In this document: piece by piece, positions 27,356-37,482 of the stretch | Layout: every line of letters begins with the position of its first letter | Position numbering within the stretch: the stretch's first letter is position 1 | Origin: Saprospiraceae bacterium | GTDB taxonomy: Bacteria > Bacteroidota > Bacteroidia > Chitinophagales > Saprospiraceae | Assembly: GCA_016710235.1 (NCBI GenBank) | Contig: JADJLG010000001.1 | Coordinates: 2,345,501-2,409,500 of the forward strand | Direction: 5' to 3' | DNA: 64,000 bases | The notes under the pieces: generated by a model | The model's input: only the letters and a program-made list of their open reading frames with translations | Told to the model about the DNA's origin: nothing | Databases searched by the model: none | Position numbers and translations under genes: made by a program

Positions 27356-28468
27356 ATGAATCGTGAAGAAAATAAGCCTGCTTTACTCCTACTTCAAGAT
27401 GGAACCTTATTTAGTGGAAAATCTTGTGGAGCCATTGGCACAACCGGGGGTGAAATCTGTTTCAATACGGGTATGACGGGTTACCAGGAAATCTTTACTG
27501 ATCCAAGTTACTTCGGACAGATAATGGTGATGTCCAACGTACATATAGGTAATTATGGAGCTTTTGAGCAGGATAATGAATCTTCTAAGGTATACATTAA
27601 TGGATTAGTGTGTAGGAATTTTTCAAGTTTTCCAAGCAGACCATTAGCAAACTCTTCCCTTCAAGAATATCTTGAAACCAACCACATAGTCGGAATAAGT
27701 GACATTGATACCCGTAAATTGGTATCTCATATTAGGCAGAATGGCCTTATGAACGCTGTTATCTCTTCAGAGATACTTGACATTGATGTATTGAAGCATA
27801 GACTGAATGATGTGCCAAATATGTCGGGTCTAGAGTTAGCCAGTCAGGTAACAACGAATCAGTTTTATGACTATAGAATCGTGGATGGATCAAAAAAATT
27901 AGCAGTACTTGACTTCGGAATTAAAAAAAGTATACTCGAGCAACTGGCAGCATTCCCTTTAACTATAAGAGTGTTTCCCGCAAAGAGTAGTTTTGATGAA
28001 TTGCAAAATTGGCAGCCTGACGCATTTTTTTTATCAAACGGACCCGGCGACCCAGCACCGATGTCATACGCCATTGAATTGACAAAGCAATTGATTTCTA
28101 CCAAAAAACCAATTTTCGGAATCTGCTTAGGACATCAAATTCTATCACTTGCTTTTGGCGTAAATACCTATAAAATGCATCACGGGCACCATGGGGTTAA
28201 TCATCCCGTATTAAATCTTGAAACCGGCTTGGGTGAAATCTCGAGCCAAAATCATGGTTTTGCAGTAGATAACGCCGCCCTCCAATCTCGAACTGAACTA
28301 ATGGTGACTCATCGTAATCTAAATGATGATACAGTGGAAGGCATCAGGCATATCACATTGCCTGTTTTTGGGATACAATACCATCCAGAAGCAGGACCTG
28401 GTCCGCATGATTCCAGATATTTGTTCAAGCAGTTTTTTCAAAGCATAGATTCAGGATCTAACAATTAA
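27356..28468 (+). CDS. carA: Carbamoyl-phosphate synthase small subunit
   Basis: 370 aa. It hydrolyses glutamine and passes ammonia to the large subunit (carB, not in this window) for pyrimidine and arginine synthesis. N-terminal domain: LLLQDGTLFSGKSCGA and GEICFNTGMTGYQEIFTDPSY. The class I amidotransferase domain has the nucleophile elbow GICLGHQILSLAFG with its Cys and the catalytic His-x-Glu in QYHPEAGPGPHDS. It follows its own promoter box and is 11 bases from eno. Confidence 0.97.
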   Translation: MNREENKPALLLLQDGTLFSGKSCGAIGTTGGEICFNTGMTGYQEIFTDPSYFGQIMVMSNVHIGNYGAFEQDNESSKVYINGLVCRNFSSFPSRPLANSSLQEYLETNHIVGISDIDTRKLVSHIRQNGLMNAVISSEILDIDVLKHRLNDVPNMSGLELASQVTTNQFYDYRIVDGSKKLAVLDFGIKKSILEQLAAFPLTIRVFPAKSSFDELQNWQPDAFFLSNGPGDPAPMSYAIELTKQLISTKKPIFGICLGHQILSLAFGVNTYKMHHGHHGVNHPVLNLETGLGEISSQNHGFAVDNAALQSRTELMVTHRNLNDDTVEGIRHITLPVFGIQYHPEAGPGPHDSRYLFKQFFQSIDSGSNN

Positions 28469-28479
28469 AAATAAGTGGA

Positions 28480-29766
28480 ATGAGCATTATTGTCGATGTA
28501 TTGGCGAGACAAGTTTTAGACAGCCGCGGTTTTCCAACTGTTGAAGCTGACATTATTTTGGAGAATGGAATTCGCGGCAGAGCAATAGTGCCTTCTGGGG
28601 CTTCAACTGGCAAACATGAGGCCGTTGAACTGCGAGATGGTGACAAATCTTATTTTTTAGGGAAAGGAGTAATGAAGGCAGTAGATCATGTCAATGATGA
28701 TTTATCAGAGTTACTTATCGGTATGGATGTAACAGATCAGAGATTGATAGATGAAACAATTATTGAAGCTGACGGAACGAAAAATAAAGGGAACCTCGGG
28801 GCCAATGCTTTGCTTTCTGTCTCCCTTGCAGCTGCGAAAGCTGCAGCGAAATATTCTGAACTGTCATTATTTCGATACATTGGAGGAACAAATGCACACC
28901 TTTTGCCGGTGCCCATGATGAATATCATCAACGGTGGAATGCATGCAGATAATAAATTGGACTTTCAGGAATTTATGATCATGCCTGTTGGCGCAGAAAG
29001 TTTTGCCGAAGGATTGAGGATGGGAGTTGAAGTTTTCCAACATTTAAAGACTGTACTCAAGTCAAAGTCATATTCTACAAATGTTGGGGATGAAGGAGGT
29101 TTTGCACCTGAGCTCAAATCCAATGAAGAAGCAATTGAGATAATATTGACAGCTATTCTAAAGGCTGGTTATAAAGCCGGTAAAGATATTTTCCTTGCTA
29201 TGGATGCTGCGGTTACAGAGATGTTTGAACCCAAGAAAGGAATTTATAAGTTTCATAAGTCAGGCTCAAAGGATCTTAGCACTTCAGCTATGATCGACTT
29301 GTGGTCTTCTTGGGTAAAACAGTATCCTATATTCTCCATTGAAGATGGCTTAGCAGAAGATGACTGGTCAGGTTGGAAGGAGCTGACAGCAACGCTGGGT
29401 GATAAAATCCAACTTGTGGGTGATGATTTATTTGTGACCAATACCGATAGGTTGCGTAAAGGAATAGCAGAAAAATGTGCTAATTCTTTATTGGTAAAAG
29501 TAAACCAAATAGGTACTTTGACTGAAACCATCGACGCCGTACAACTCGCCCAAAGAAATCGCTATTCTACAGTAATGAGCCATCGGTCGGGTGAAACAGA
29601 AGATACAACCATAGCTGATCTAGCTGTTGCGCTCAACACAGGTCAAATCAAAACGGGATCTGCTTCCAGAAGTGACAGAATTGCCAAATACAATCAGTTA
29701 CTGAGAATAGAAGAAGAACTGGGAAGTCAGGCAAGTTATGCCGGTAAAAATATACTTAATAAGTAA
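28480..29766 (+). CDS. eno: Enolase
   Basis: 428 aa, full length. It interconverts 2-phosphoglycerate and phosphoenolpyruvate in glycolysis. Visible: VLARQVLDSRGFPTVEAD at the start, SGASTGKHEAVELRDGD, DEGGFAPEL, the metal-binding Asp/Glu/Asp residues in FSIEDGLAEDDW and VGDDLFVTN, and the signature LLVKVNQIGTLTE with SHRSGETEDT. It is 11 bases after carA. Confidence 0.98.
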   Translation: MSIIVDVLARQVLDSRGFPTVEADIILENGIRGRAIVPSGASTGKHEAVELRDGDKSYFLGKGVMKAVDHVNDDLSELLIGMDVTDQRLIDETIIEADGTKNKGNLGANALLSVSLAAAKAAAKYSELSLFRYIGGTNAHLLPVPMMNIINGGMHADNKLDFQEFMIMPVGAESFAEGLRMGVEVFQHLKTVLKSKSYSTNVGDEGGFAPELKSNEEAIEIILTAILKAGYKAGKDIFLAMDAAVTEMFEPKKGIYKFHKSGSKDLSTSAMIDLWSSWVKQYPIFSIEDGLAEDDWSGWKELTATLGDKIQLVGDDLFVTNTDRLRKGIAEKCANSLLVKVNQIGTLTETIDAVQLAQRNRYSTVMSHRSGETEDTTIADLAVALNTGQIKTGSASRSDRIAKYNQLLRIEEELGSQASYAGKNILNK

Positions 29767-29774
29767 TTATCATG

Positions 29775-29782
29775 TATATTTG
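29775..29782 (+). promoter_or_regulatory. Putative -7 box before the divIC-like gene
   Basis: TATATTTG, a match to TAnnTTTG, 24 bases before the start at 29806. There is no good -33 partner, so read-through from eno remains possible. Confidence 0.4.
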
Positions 29783-29805
29783 CCTCATTATTAAGAACTC
29801 ACAAA

Positions 29806-30120
29806 ATGAAAACTACGAAAACTGCCAAGGGGTTCGAAATATTTGTTTACCTATGGCGACATAAAATTTTGCTTGCTGTGATCACTTTCGTGATTTATCT
29901 GGGCTTTTTTGATAAGTATAATTTTTCTACCCAATACAAATTACAAAAGTCTGTGCGAAAGCTTGAGAGAGAAAAAGCAAAATACCTTGAGCTCACAGAA
30001 GATGCAAAGAAAGACAAACTGGATATTGAGAAAAATTTTGAGAAATTTGCACGCGAAAGGTATTTGATGTCAAGAAAAGACGAAGATGTTTTTGTCATCG
30101 AAAAACAAAAGAAAAATTAA
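29806..30120 (+). CDS. Septum formation initiator family protein (FtsB/DivIC-like)
   Basis: 104 aa. One membrane segment (about residues 20-36, ILLAVITFVIYLGFF) follows a short cytoplasmic N-terminus, then a strongly charged coiled coil (about 45-80) and a small C-terminal part with FARERYLMSRKDEDVFVI, the conserved end of this family. DivIC/FtsB proteins join FtsL and FtsQ/DivIB in the divisome. A gene of this kind next to eno is common in Bacteroidota. It lies 13 bases before sucD. Confidence 0.9.
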   Translation: MKTTKTAKGFEIFVYLWRHKILLAVITFVIYLGFFDKYNFSTQYKLQKSVRKLEREKAKYLELTEDAKKDKLDIEKNFEKFARERYLMSRKDEDVFVIEKQKKN

Positions 30121-30133
30121 CTGATCGAAAGGT

Positions 30134-31015
30134 ATGAGCGTTTTAGTAAACAAGAATTCAAAAATCATTGTACAAGGATTCACAGGAAAAGAGGGTACAT
30201 TTCATGCTGAGCAAATGATTCAGTACGGTACTCAGGTTGTAGGAGGTGTAACTCCCGGTAAGGGTGGACAAACTCATCTTGACCGACCTGTGTTTAACAC
30301 TGTTAAAGAGGCGGTTGATCAAGTCGGTGCCGATACTTCATTAATCTTTGTTCCACCGGCATTTGCCGCAGATGCCATTATGGAGGCTGCTGAAGCAGGT
30401 ATCACAGTGATCATCTGCATCACTGAAGGAGTACCTGTCCAAGACATGATCAAGGTGAAAGATTACATCAGTAAGTATCCATGCAGGTTAATAGGACCGA
30501 ATTGTCCTGGTGTTATTACGCCGGATGAAGCAAAAGTGGGCATCATGCCCGGGTTTATTCACAGAAAAGGCCGTATTGGAATTGTTTCAAGATCAGGAAC
30601 TCTTACATATGAAGCTGTCGATCAAGTTACCAAAGCTGGAATGGGACAATCCACATGTATTGGAATAGGAGGAGATCCTATACCTGGTACAACTACTTTG
30701 GAAGCCGTCCAAATGCTTATGGCTGATTTCGAGACAGATGGAATTGTAATGATCGGTGAGATTGGTGGTAGTATGGAGACTGAAGCTGCACTTTGGATAA
30801 AAGAATATGGAAACAAACCTGTGGTTGGATTTATAGCAGGACAAACTGCCCCAAAAGGAAGAAAAATGGGTCACGCAGGTGCCATCATTGGTGGAGCACA
30901 GGATACTGCTGAAGCAAAAATGAAGATCATGAGTGAATGTGGTATTCATGTAGTAGCTTCTCCCGCAAATATTGGTGTGACCATGAAGAAGGCTCTGGAG
31001 AATGTATCTTCCTAG
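30134..31015 (+). CDS. sucD: Succinate--CoA ligase, alpha subunit
   Basis: 293 aa. With the beta subunit (sucC, not in this window) it makes succinate and a nucleoside triphosphate from succinyl-CoA in the TCA cycle. The CoA-binding Rossmann domain starts SKIIVQGFTGKEGTFHAEQM; GPNCPGVITPDEAKVGIMPG follows; the phosphohistidine lies in GRKMGHAGAIIGG. Full length, 13 bases after the divIC-like gene. Confidence 0.97.
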   Translation: MSVLVNKNSKIIVQGFTGKEGTFHAEQMIQYGTQVVGGVTPGKGGQTHLDRPVFNTVKEAVDQVGADTSLIFVPPAFAADAIMEAAEAGITVIICITEGVPVQDMIKVKDYISKYPCRLIGPNCPGVITPDEAKVGIMPGFIHRKGRIGIVSRSGTLTYEAVDQVTKAGMGQSTCIGIGGDPIPGTTTLEAVQMLMADFETDGIVMIGEIGGSMETEAALWIKEYGNKPVVGFIAGQTAPKGRKMGHAGAIIGGAQDTAEAKMKIMSECGIHVVASPANIGVTMKKALENVSS

Positions 31016-31121
31016 GAATTCTAATGATTGAATATTGATCGTTAAATGAAAGCACTATAATTATAGACATTTATTAATTTTTCAATATTCAATAATTTCA
31101 TATTTTCCCTACCGGTTTATA

Positions 31122-31129
31122 TAATTTTG
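31122..31129 (+). promoter_or_regulatory. Putative -7 box before the M3 peptidase gene
   Basis: TAATTTTG matches TAnnTTTG in the 220-base gap after sucD, about 107 bases before the start at 31236. No -33 partner is clear. The rest of the gap is AT-rich with no gene I can support. Confidence 0.4.
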
Positions 31130-31235
31130 CGAAGCAATGAAAAAAATTAAACCATCAGTTTTATTTTTTTTCTTCTTGAAATAAACTCAGTTTACAAAGT
31201 AAATTAATATCTCTTTTTACACAAAATGCAAATAA

Positions 31236-33394
31236 ATGAAGAAGCTTTTTTTAGGTATCATTTTAATTTCAGTGATTGCCATTAGCTGCAAGCAAAACAA
31301 TAAAACCAATGATCAATCTTCACAAGCAACTCAGTCGAAACAAGTGAATACGCTGGCGATGTCTCAGGTTTGGCAGGGACCTTATGGAGGAGTACCGCCT
31401 TTTGATAAAGTAGTTATCAGTGATTTCGTATCGGCGTTGGAGTCCGGAATGGATGAAAAAGAAAAGAGATTCAAGCGATTATCGATAATCCACAAGCTGC
31501 TAGTTTTGAAAATACAATTTTAGCATTAGAGAAAACAGGACAAACATTGAAAAGGGTTCAGGCAATTTATTATATCTGGACAAGCAATATGTCTAATCCT
31601 GAAATGGATTCAATACAAACTCTGATGGAACCAAGATTTGCCTCGTTCAATGATTCCATTATCCAAAATAAAGCCTTGTTTGCAAAGATTGAAGAGGTAA
31701 ATAACAATGCAAAATCAATACAACTCACCGATGAACAGAAAAGATTATTGTGGAGGTATTATACGACTTTTACATTGGCAGGAGCTAAACTTGATGAAAA
31801 TTCTAAAGTAAGAGTTGCAGAAATCAATCAAAAACTTGCAGGGCTGTTTACTCAATTTAGTCAAAATCAACTGGCAGATGAATCGGACAAATTTCAGTTA
31901 ATCACAAACGAAAAGGATCTGGACGGACTGCCTGAGAATTTAAAAGCTGCGGCAGCACAGCTCGCTGAGTCAAAAAATAAAAAAGGGAATTGGATAATTG
32001 CTAATACAAGGTCAGCTGTGGAGCCTTTCCTAACCTTTGCAAATAACAGAGCTCTAAGAGAAAAAGTGTGGACAATGTTTGTAAACAGAGGTGACAATGG
32101 AGATGCCAATGATAATAACAAAATCATTCCGGAAATCCTTCATCTTAGAGCTGAAAGAGCAAAATTACTTGGATACAAAACTCATGCTCACCTTCGCCTC
32201 GCAGATAAAATGGCTCAAACGCCGGAACGTGCTATGGCTTTGCTCGAATCCGTATGGACTCCGGCAGTCAACCGTGTCAAAGAAGAAGTTAAAGACATGC
32301 AAGCTATTGCCGACAAAAATGGTGATAAAATTAAGATTGAACCATGGGACTACAGGTATTATGCTGAAAAAGTAAGAAAGGCAAAGTATGATCTTGACCA
32401 AAATGAAATCAAGCAATACCTGCAGTTAGAGAAATTAAGAGAAGGAATGTTTTATGTAGCTGGAGAGTTATTTGATTTGTCTTTTAAGCAAATAGATGGT
32501 ATTCCTGTTTTTCAATCTGATGTTAGGGTATTCGAGGTGACCAATAAAACAAGTGGCAAGCACGTAGGGCTTTGGTATTTTGATCCTTATGCAAGACAAG
32601 GTAAGAGATCAGGCGCCTGGATGACAGCATACCGAGAACAAGAGAAACTCAACGGAGATATTTCGACAATTGTTTCTAATAATTGTAATTTCATTAAGGG
32701 ACAAGCAAACGAACCAATTTTAATTTCTTGGGATGATGCTGAGACCTTGTTTCATGAGTTTGGTCATGCTCTGCATGGATTGTGTTCACAAGTAAATTAT
32801 CCGAGCTTATCCGGAACTAATGTTGCTACAGACTATGTAGAATTTCCTTCGCAAATTTTAGAAAGATGGTTGTCTACTCCTGAAGTACTACAAAAATTTG
32901 CCATACATTATAAAACAGGAGAACCGATGCCGGAAGCATTATTAAAAAAAATTCAGGCTGCTTCCAAATTTAACCAAGGCTTTGGTACAGTGGAATACTT
33001 AGCCAGCGCACTCATTGATATGAAGTTGCACCTTGCAGGAGATACGCTTATCGACCCTGACAAATTTGAAAAAGAAACTTTAGCTGCATTAAAAATGCCT
33101 AAGGAGATAGTGATGAGACATCGAACTCCTCAATTCGGTCATATTTTTGCCGATGATGGTTATTCAGCCGGGTATTACAGTTATTTATGGTCTGATGTAA
33201 TCAGTGCGGATGCTTATGAAGCTTTTACAGAAGCCAAGGGTGGCCCATATGACAAAGAAGTTGCAAAACGACTATTGGATTATGTTTTCAGCGTTGGAGG
33301 TACTATGGAAGAATCGGAGGCTTATCGAAAATTCAGAGGAAAAGATCCAAACAAAGATGCCTTGATGAGAAACAGAGGATTTATTTCTAAGTAG
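31236..33394 (+). CDS. M3 family metallopeptidase lipoprotein (Dcp-like), interrupted by one frameshift
   Basis: Read as one gene, about 719 codons, the normal length for peptidyl-dipeptidase Dcp/oligopeptidase-type M3 enzymes. Frame 1 (31236-31523) gives a lipoprotein signal (lipobox ending AISC) and WQGPYGGVPPFDKV, the usual Dcp N-terminus. The protein continues in the -1 frame from about 31466 (EIQAIIDNPQAASFENTIL) to 33394. Zinc site HEFGHALHG at 32753-32779, with the downstream Glu in YVEFPSQILERW. Adding one A to the run at 31462-31465 (or 31456-31460) restores a continuous protein. The second open frame could only start at a TTG (31547) in the middle of the domain. Probably a periplasmic peptidase; likely a sequencing error, less likely a fresh mutation. 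Confidence 0.88.
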
Positions 33395-33625
33395 AATTAT
33401 CCCTGCTCAGGATTTTTTCTCATTTTAGGGTCTACGAATAATGTAGAGTATGCGATGTTATTGCAGTTAGAGTTTATGAACCATTGTGTCAATTTTTGAT
33501 TGTCTCATATATCAAAATCAAAAAGGTAAAGCTTTAATTTCGGGAATTTATTTTTATGCTATAAAGCACTAAATGAAATTAATTGTTGAATTTCGTTCAA
33601 GAGGGGTATTCCCAGCTTTCAATGG

Positions 33626-36600
33626 TTACGATTTCATGAGTGGAAGTTCAACAACAAACTCAGTGCCATGAGTTGGTAAACTATTGAAATAAATTTTTCC
33701 GTTTACAGCTTCAATTATCTGTTGGCACATTGCAAGCCCAAGCCCGGTGCCTGATGATTTGGTTGTGAAATTCGGAAGGAATACCTTAGACTGCATTTCT
33801 TCTGGGATTCCAACGCCATTGTCTTTAACTTTTATGCACGCAAATTTGTCTTTGCTTGTTAAGGCGATTTCTATCTTACCTCTTCTGGTTTCAGGTATAG
33901 CTTGGATTGCATTATTGATGAGGTTATTGAGCACACGAATCAATTGATTTTTGTCGCAGAATGCATAAAGTTCATCAATGGTTACTGAAAGATAAATGTC
34001 TAGGTCTTCTCTTTTTCTGAATAAATCATGCACATTTGAAACCACCTCATTCAACAAAAGTTTTTCATTGGTAGCTATAGGCATTTTAGCAAAATTTCCA
34101 AACTCAGTAGCAATCTGTGTGAGACCATCTATCTGTTCAAGAAGATTCTGACTAATTTTTTCTGTCATGGGAATCACTTCCGACGACCCGGATTTAATCA
34201 TTTGTTGTAGGTACTGGATACTGAGTTTCATCGGTGTCAATGGATTTTTTATTTCGTGAGCCACTTGTTTTGCCATTTCTCTCCAGGCATTGTCTCTCTC
34301 AGATTTAGCTAGCATATGTGCACTTTCATCCAACTGATCGACCATCTGATTATAAGTTTGTATCAATTCGCCAATTTCATCTTCTGCTTTCCATTCAAGC
34401 ATTTCGTTTCTTTTTCCGAGACGGAGTTCTTTAATTTTATTTCCTAGAACCTCAAGTGGAGAGGTAATTGAATTTGCCAGGATTGTAGCTAAACTTGCGG
34501 CGATCAAAAATAGAAATACATAAATATTGAGCAAGGTGTTAATTAATATGGCAAGTCTGTTGTTAGAATTATTTCCTGCATCGATAGTAGTTGAAACTTC
34601 GCTCGTGCCTATCCTTTGATTTTTGAAGAATAGATTCTTATAAGCTAAGATCCGTTTTCCAAGAGTCTTGTCATCATATTCGGTGATTACAACATCTGCA
34701 ACGTCACTTGGATAGTTGAAGTAAAATCTTGGGTCCAAAAGTTTAGTTCTTTCTAAAGTAGGTTTTGAACTGCCATTGTTTTGAATCATGTAACCTTTGT
34801 TATCATAAACCTCAACACTGTAATCCAACAGGCTGTTTGCATGATTTATCTGCCCTTGAAGAACTCTTTCAGCATCTTCAAACAAACTCTGTGATGCAAT
34901 CGAATTTTCAAGATAAAATGTCAGGTTGTTTATTTTAAGTAATAGAGATTCCTCCAAAATCTGACGTTCTGATCTCTTTGTGAAAAATACAGTAATTAGA
35001 GCAATGATCACAAATGAAATGATGATTCCCAGAATGATATAAAATTGAATTCGGTTTTTTAATGAGGGTTTGTCAGGTAGATTAAATTGCAAACCTTCGG
35101 GAATGAATTTATATTTCTGATGAATAAAATTGATTACGTAGCAAAATAAAATTAAAGCAGAAAACAGATATGAAAAAAGTGAAATCGCATTGAGCATAGA
35201 CTCTCGATCATGTGACAGAGCAATAATAGTATCGGATTGAGGTCTGGCGATCATATAGTCTTTGCCTTCTGCGATTACTCGTCTTGAAGAGAGTTCACCT
35301 AATTGATTCACAAGTTGAGAATATACCGGTTTGTTCGTGTTGGTGGCATAATTTAAAAGTTGATTTTCAAAAATGTATAAATTTACTTTTGATGAATAAG
35401 CTCGTTGGATGAGGTTGGCTGTGGGATTGATGGAAGAAGTTGTATCTTTTTTTGCTTTTGTCAGGTCTTCTTTATAGTGACTTAGAATTTCTGTTTCAAG
35501 ATTTCGTTTCTTTTCGTTTTGGTAATGGAAGATCAGACCGGAAGTCAGGAATGAAATGATGATAATCCAACTTATCAACCAAAGAATATTTGTTTCATAG
35601 CCATCAGCAAAATAATCTAAAAGCCAAATGACAATTGATGAACCCAGGACAAATACAATGACATTGATTGAAATGTTGATTTGCATAGCGATAGGCACAA
35701 TCACTAATGCAGCAGCTGCAAATACCAGAAATCTCTCATTCAATTCAAGTTTAAAGCTAAGAGTGCTCATGCATAACTTGTGTGCAATCAAGAACACAGA
35801 TACCAATACTAAAAGGAGATTGATGAGAAGGAAATAATTTTCAACAGGCATCATCACAATGTTATCCAGTTGAAAATGAAAGCCGCTATTTACAAAAATG
35901 GCCTTATAGACAGAAGTATAAAGCAAAAATGCGAGGAAGGTAGCCAAGTAATTGAAGAACGGAATAATATATGTATCAATTTTTCTTTTTGAATGGTAGA
36001 ATTCTTCAATTTTGTAGTATTTACTAAAAAAATATGTTAGATGAAAAATGATGCCTGAGATCACAATAAACTCGAACAAGGTGTAGTGAAAGTAGTTGGT
36101 GTGAATTTGAGTGCTGGTCAATATGGAATGGTAAAAGCTATTTTGATTGACTATCCATTGTGATAATGAAAGTACAATGAGAAGTGCTAAAATGATCGTG
36201 AGAAATGCCCAAGAGTAATTTTTGTGGTTAAGAAAATATTTTGCAAAGTGATGAAACGGATAATAAATTGAGAGTAATACCAATAGGTAAATGATAATAA
36301 GGATATTAGCATAAACTGGACTTAGATAATCTCCACTTGGACTTAGAAAGCCTACTGCGGCTTTTTTTGTATCTAAGATGGGCACTTGATTTTTTGCTAT
36401 TTTTTGATTGGTGAGAATCAGGGGAGATTGATTCTTCTCAGTTTGAAAAATAGGCCCATAAACGATCACACAGCTGTCAGTGCACTGAGTGCTTTCCAGA
36501 TTTTGATATACGGCAAAGAAGTTTTGAGAACCTATTTGATAAAACTCAAACCCTGCTTGAGAATTGTTACAAGGACACCAATGGTTTATAAACGATGATC

Positions 36601-36919
36601 CGGCATGGTTCCAGTATGTGATTCTACCTTCTCCACAAACAAGAATGTAGGTATCAGGATGTTGGTCCGTAAATTGGTTGATCCAATGACTTATACTTTC
36701 GCCCTGAGAACTGGAGTGTTTTGATTTGTCAAGTGCAGAAAGAAATTTTTCTTTTGCTTGATAAATTTCGGATACTTTGGATTGTACAAAAGTATGTACC
36801 TGATGAGAATGCGAATGACCAAAACTCACATAAAACTGTTCATAGGTTTTGCATAGTAGTAGAACAATAAATGCCACTACCCAGACTGCATACCATCTGA
36901 TGTTTTGTTTTCCGACCAA
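33626..36919 (-). CDS. Large multi-pass sensor histidine kinase (NtrY-like)
   Basis: 1097 aa. About eleven membrane helices: one at residues 8-25, a cluster from about 200 to 480, a pair near 595-660 and one just before the HAMP domain (about 795-860, ILANSITSPLEVLGNKI). The HisKA domain has the phospho-acceptor His in AHEIKNPLTPMKLSIQYLQQ (about residue 890), the HATPase domain has the N box NNLINNAIQAIPETRRGK, and the G boxes DNGVGIPEEM and GTGLGLAMCQQI. Layout and motif wording match the Bacteroidota NtrY-like kinases. No response regulator is adjacent, so it is an orphan here. The input signal is unknown. Confidence 0.92.
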   Translation of the reverse strand: MVGKQNIRWYAVWVVAFIVLLLCKTYEQFYVSFGHSHSHQVHTFVQSKVSEIYQAKEKFLSALDKSKHSSSQGESISHWINQFTDQHPDTYILVCGEGRITYWNHAGSSFINHWCPCNNSQAGFEFYQIGSQNFFAVYQNLESTQCTDSCVIVYGPIFQTEKNQSPLILTNQKIAKNQVPILDTKKAAVGFLSPSGDYLSPVYANILIIIYLLVLLSIYYPFHHFAKYFLNHKNYSWAFLTIILALLIVLSLSQWIVNQNSFYHSILTSTQIHTNYFHYTLFEFIVISGIIFHLTYFFSKYYKIEEFYHSKRKIDTYIIPFFNYLATFLAFLLYTSVYKAIFVNSGFHFQLDNIVMMPVENYFLLINLLLVLVSVFLIAHKLCMSTLSFKLELNERFLVFAAAALVIVPIAMQINISINVIVFVLGSSIVIWLLDYFADGYETNILWLISWIIIISFLTSGLIFHYQNEKKRNLETEILSHYKEDLTKAKKDTTSSINPTANLIQRAYSSKVNLYIFENQLLNYATNTNKPVYSQLVNQLGELSSRRVIAEGKDYMIARPQSDTIIALSHDRESMLNAISLFSYLFSALILFCYVINFIHQKYKFIPEGLQFNLPDKPSLKNRIQFYIILGIIISFVIIALITVFFTKRSERQILEESLLLKINNLTFYLENSIASQSLFEDAERVLQGQINHANSLLDYSVEVYDNKGYMIQNNGSSKPTLERTKLLDPRFYFNYPSDVADVVITEYDDKTLGKRILAYKNLFFKNQRIGTSEVSTTIDAGNNSNNRLAILINTLLNIYVFLFLIAASLATILANSITSPLEVLGNKIKELRLGKRNEMLEWKAEDEIGELIQTYNQMVDQLDESAHMLAKSERDNAWREMAKQVAHEIKNPLTPMKLSIQYLQQMIKSGSSEVIPMTEKISQNLLEQIDGLTQIATEFGNFAKMPIATNEKLLLNEVVSNVHDLFRKREDLDIYLSVTIDELYAFCDKNQLIRVLNNLINNAIQAIPETRRGKIEIALTSKDKFACIKVKDNGVGIPEEMQSKVFLPNFTTKSSGTGLGLAMCQQIIEAVNGKIYFNSLPTHGTEFVVELPLMKS

Positions 36920-36984
36920 AAGCGCCCCAATTAGGCCATAAAGATAATGATTTATACATATAAAAATAATCTAATGTGTTAGAC

Positions 36985-37017
36985 TTGATTTGAATTAAAA
37001 AATCATTAGTACCTTTC
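36985..37017 (+). promoter_or_regulatory. Promoter of rnpB
   Basis: TACCTTTC (37010-37017) is one mismatch from TAnnTTTG. TTG at 36985-36987 lies 22 bases upstream and TTTG at 36989-36992 lies 17 bases upstream. Its place just before the RNase P RNA 5' end supports it. Confidence 0.5.
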
Positions 37018-37019
37018 CC

Positions 37020-37398
37020 GTGAATTGTAGTCTATCGCTGCAGATCTTAATGATTTGTGGAGGAAAGTCCGGACAAAGCAGACAACATGCCACCTAACGG
37101 GTGGGCTTCCCTGGTAGAGGAAGACAGCTAGTGTCACAGAAAATAACCGCCCAGATTCTGGGTAAGGGTGAAAAAGGGAGGTAAGAGCTCCTACGGTTTG
37201 CAGGCAACTGGAAACTGGGATAAACCTCATGTTTTGAAATGCCAAGTATATCCATTCATTCTTCGGAATGCCTGTGTCTGGAGGGTTCTTTTGAACGATG
37301 GAAGGGTAGGCAGATGGAGACTAGTCAGTAATGATTAGTACAGATAAATGATGGATACCGATTTTTCGGAGACAGAATCCGGCTTATTCAATTCACTA
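37020..37398 (+). ncRNA. rnpB: RNase P RNA (class A)
   Basis: About 379 nt. Universal RNase P RNA blocks are present: GAGGAAAGTCCGGAC at 37060-37074 near the 5' end, the CACAGAAAATAACCGCC-type segment after 37130, and ACAGAATCCGGCTTA at 37372-37386 near the 3' end. The terminal helix P1 is explicit: GTGAATTG (37020-37027) pairs perfectly with CAATTCAC (37389-37396). It processes the 5' ends of tRNA precursors with RnpA. A terminator follows directly. Small open frames over this stretch are shadows. Confidence 0.95.
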
Positions 37399-37402
37399 CC
37401 AA

Positions 37403-37428
37403 AGGCTTGCAGAAATGCGAGCCTTTTT
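37403..37428 (+). terminator. Terminator of rnpB
   Basis: GGCTTGCA pairs with TGCGAGCC (one mismatch or wobble) over a GAAA loop, followed by six T. It begins just after the rnpB 3' end. Confidence 0.9.
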
Positions 37429-37482
37429 TAATTAAAACTGTATAAAATTCCTCAAAAAATCTATCGTCCTGAAGTGCTGAAT

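Noticed and set aside
31137..31181. 14-codon frame after the sucD gene
   Set aside because: Too short and lysine/phenylalanine-rich by base composition; no coupling to a neighbour.
31455..31470. Programmed -1 frameshift in the M3 peptidase
   Set aside because: The shift is in the -1 direction, but no slippery heptamer of the X-XXY-YYZ form is in the right register and no downstream pseudoknot is evident. A missing A in the run is simpler.
37006..37245. 79-codon open frame on the minus strand
   Set aside because: It lies over the RNase P RNA gene and its promoter and is explained by them.
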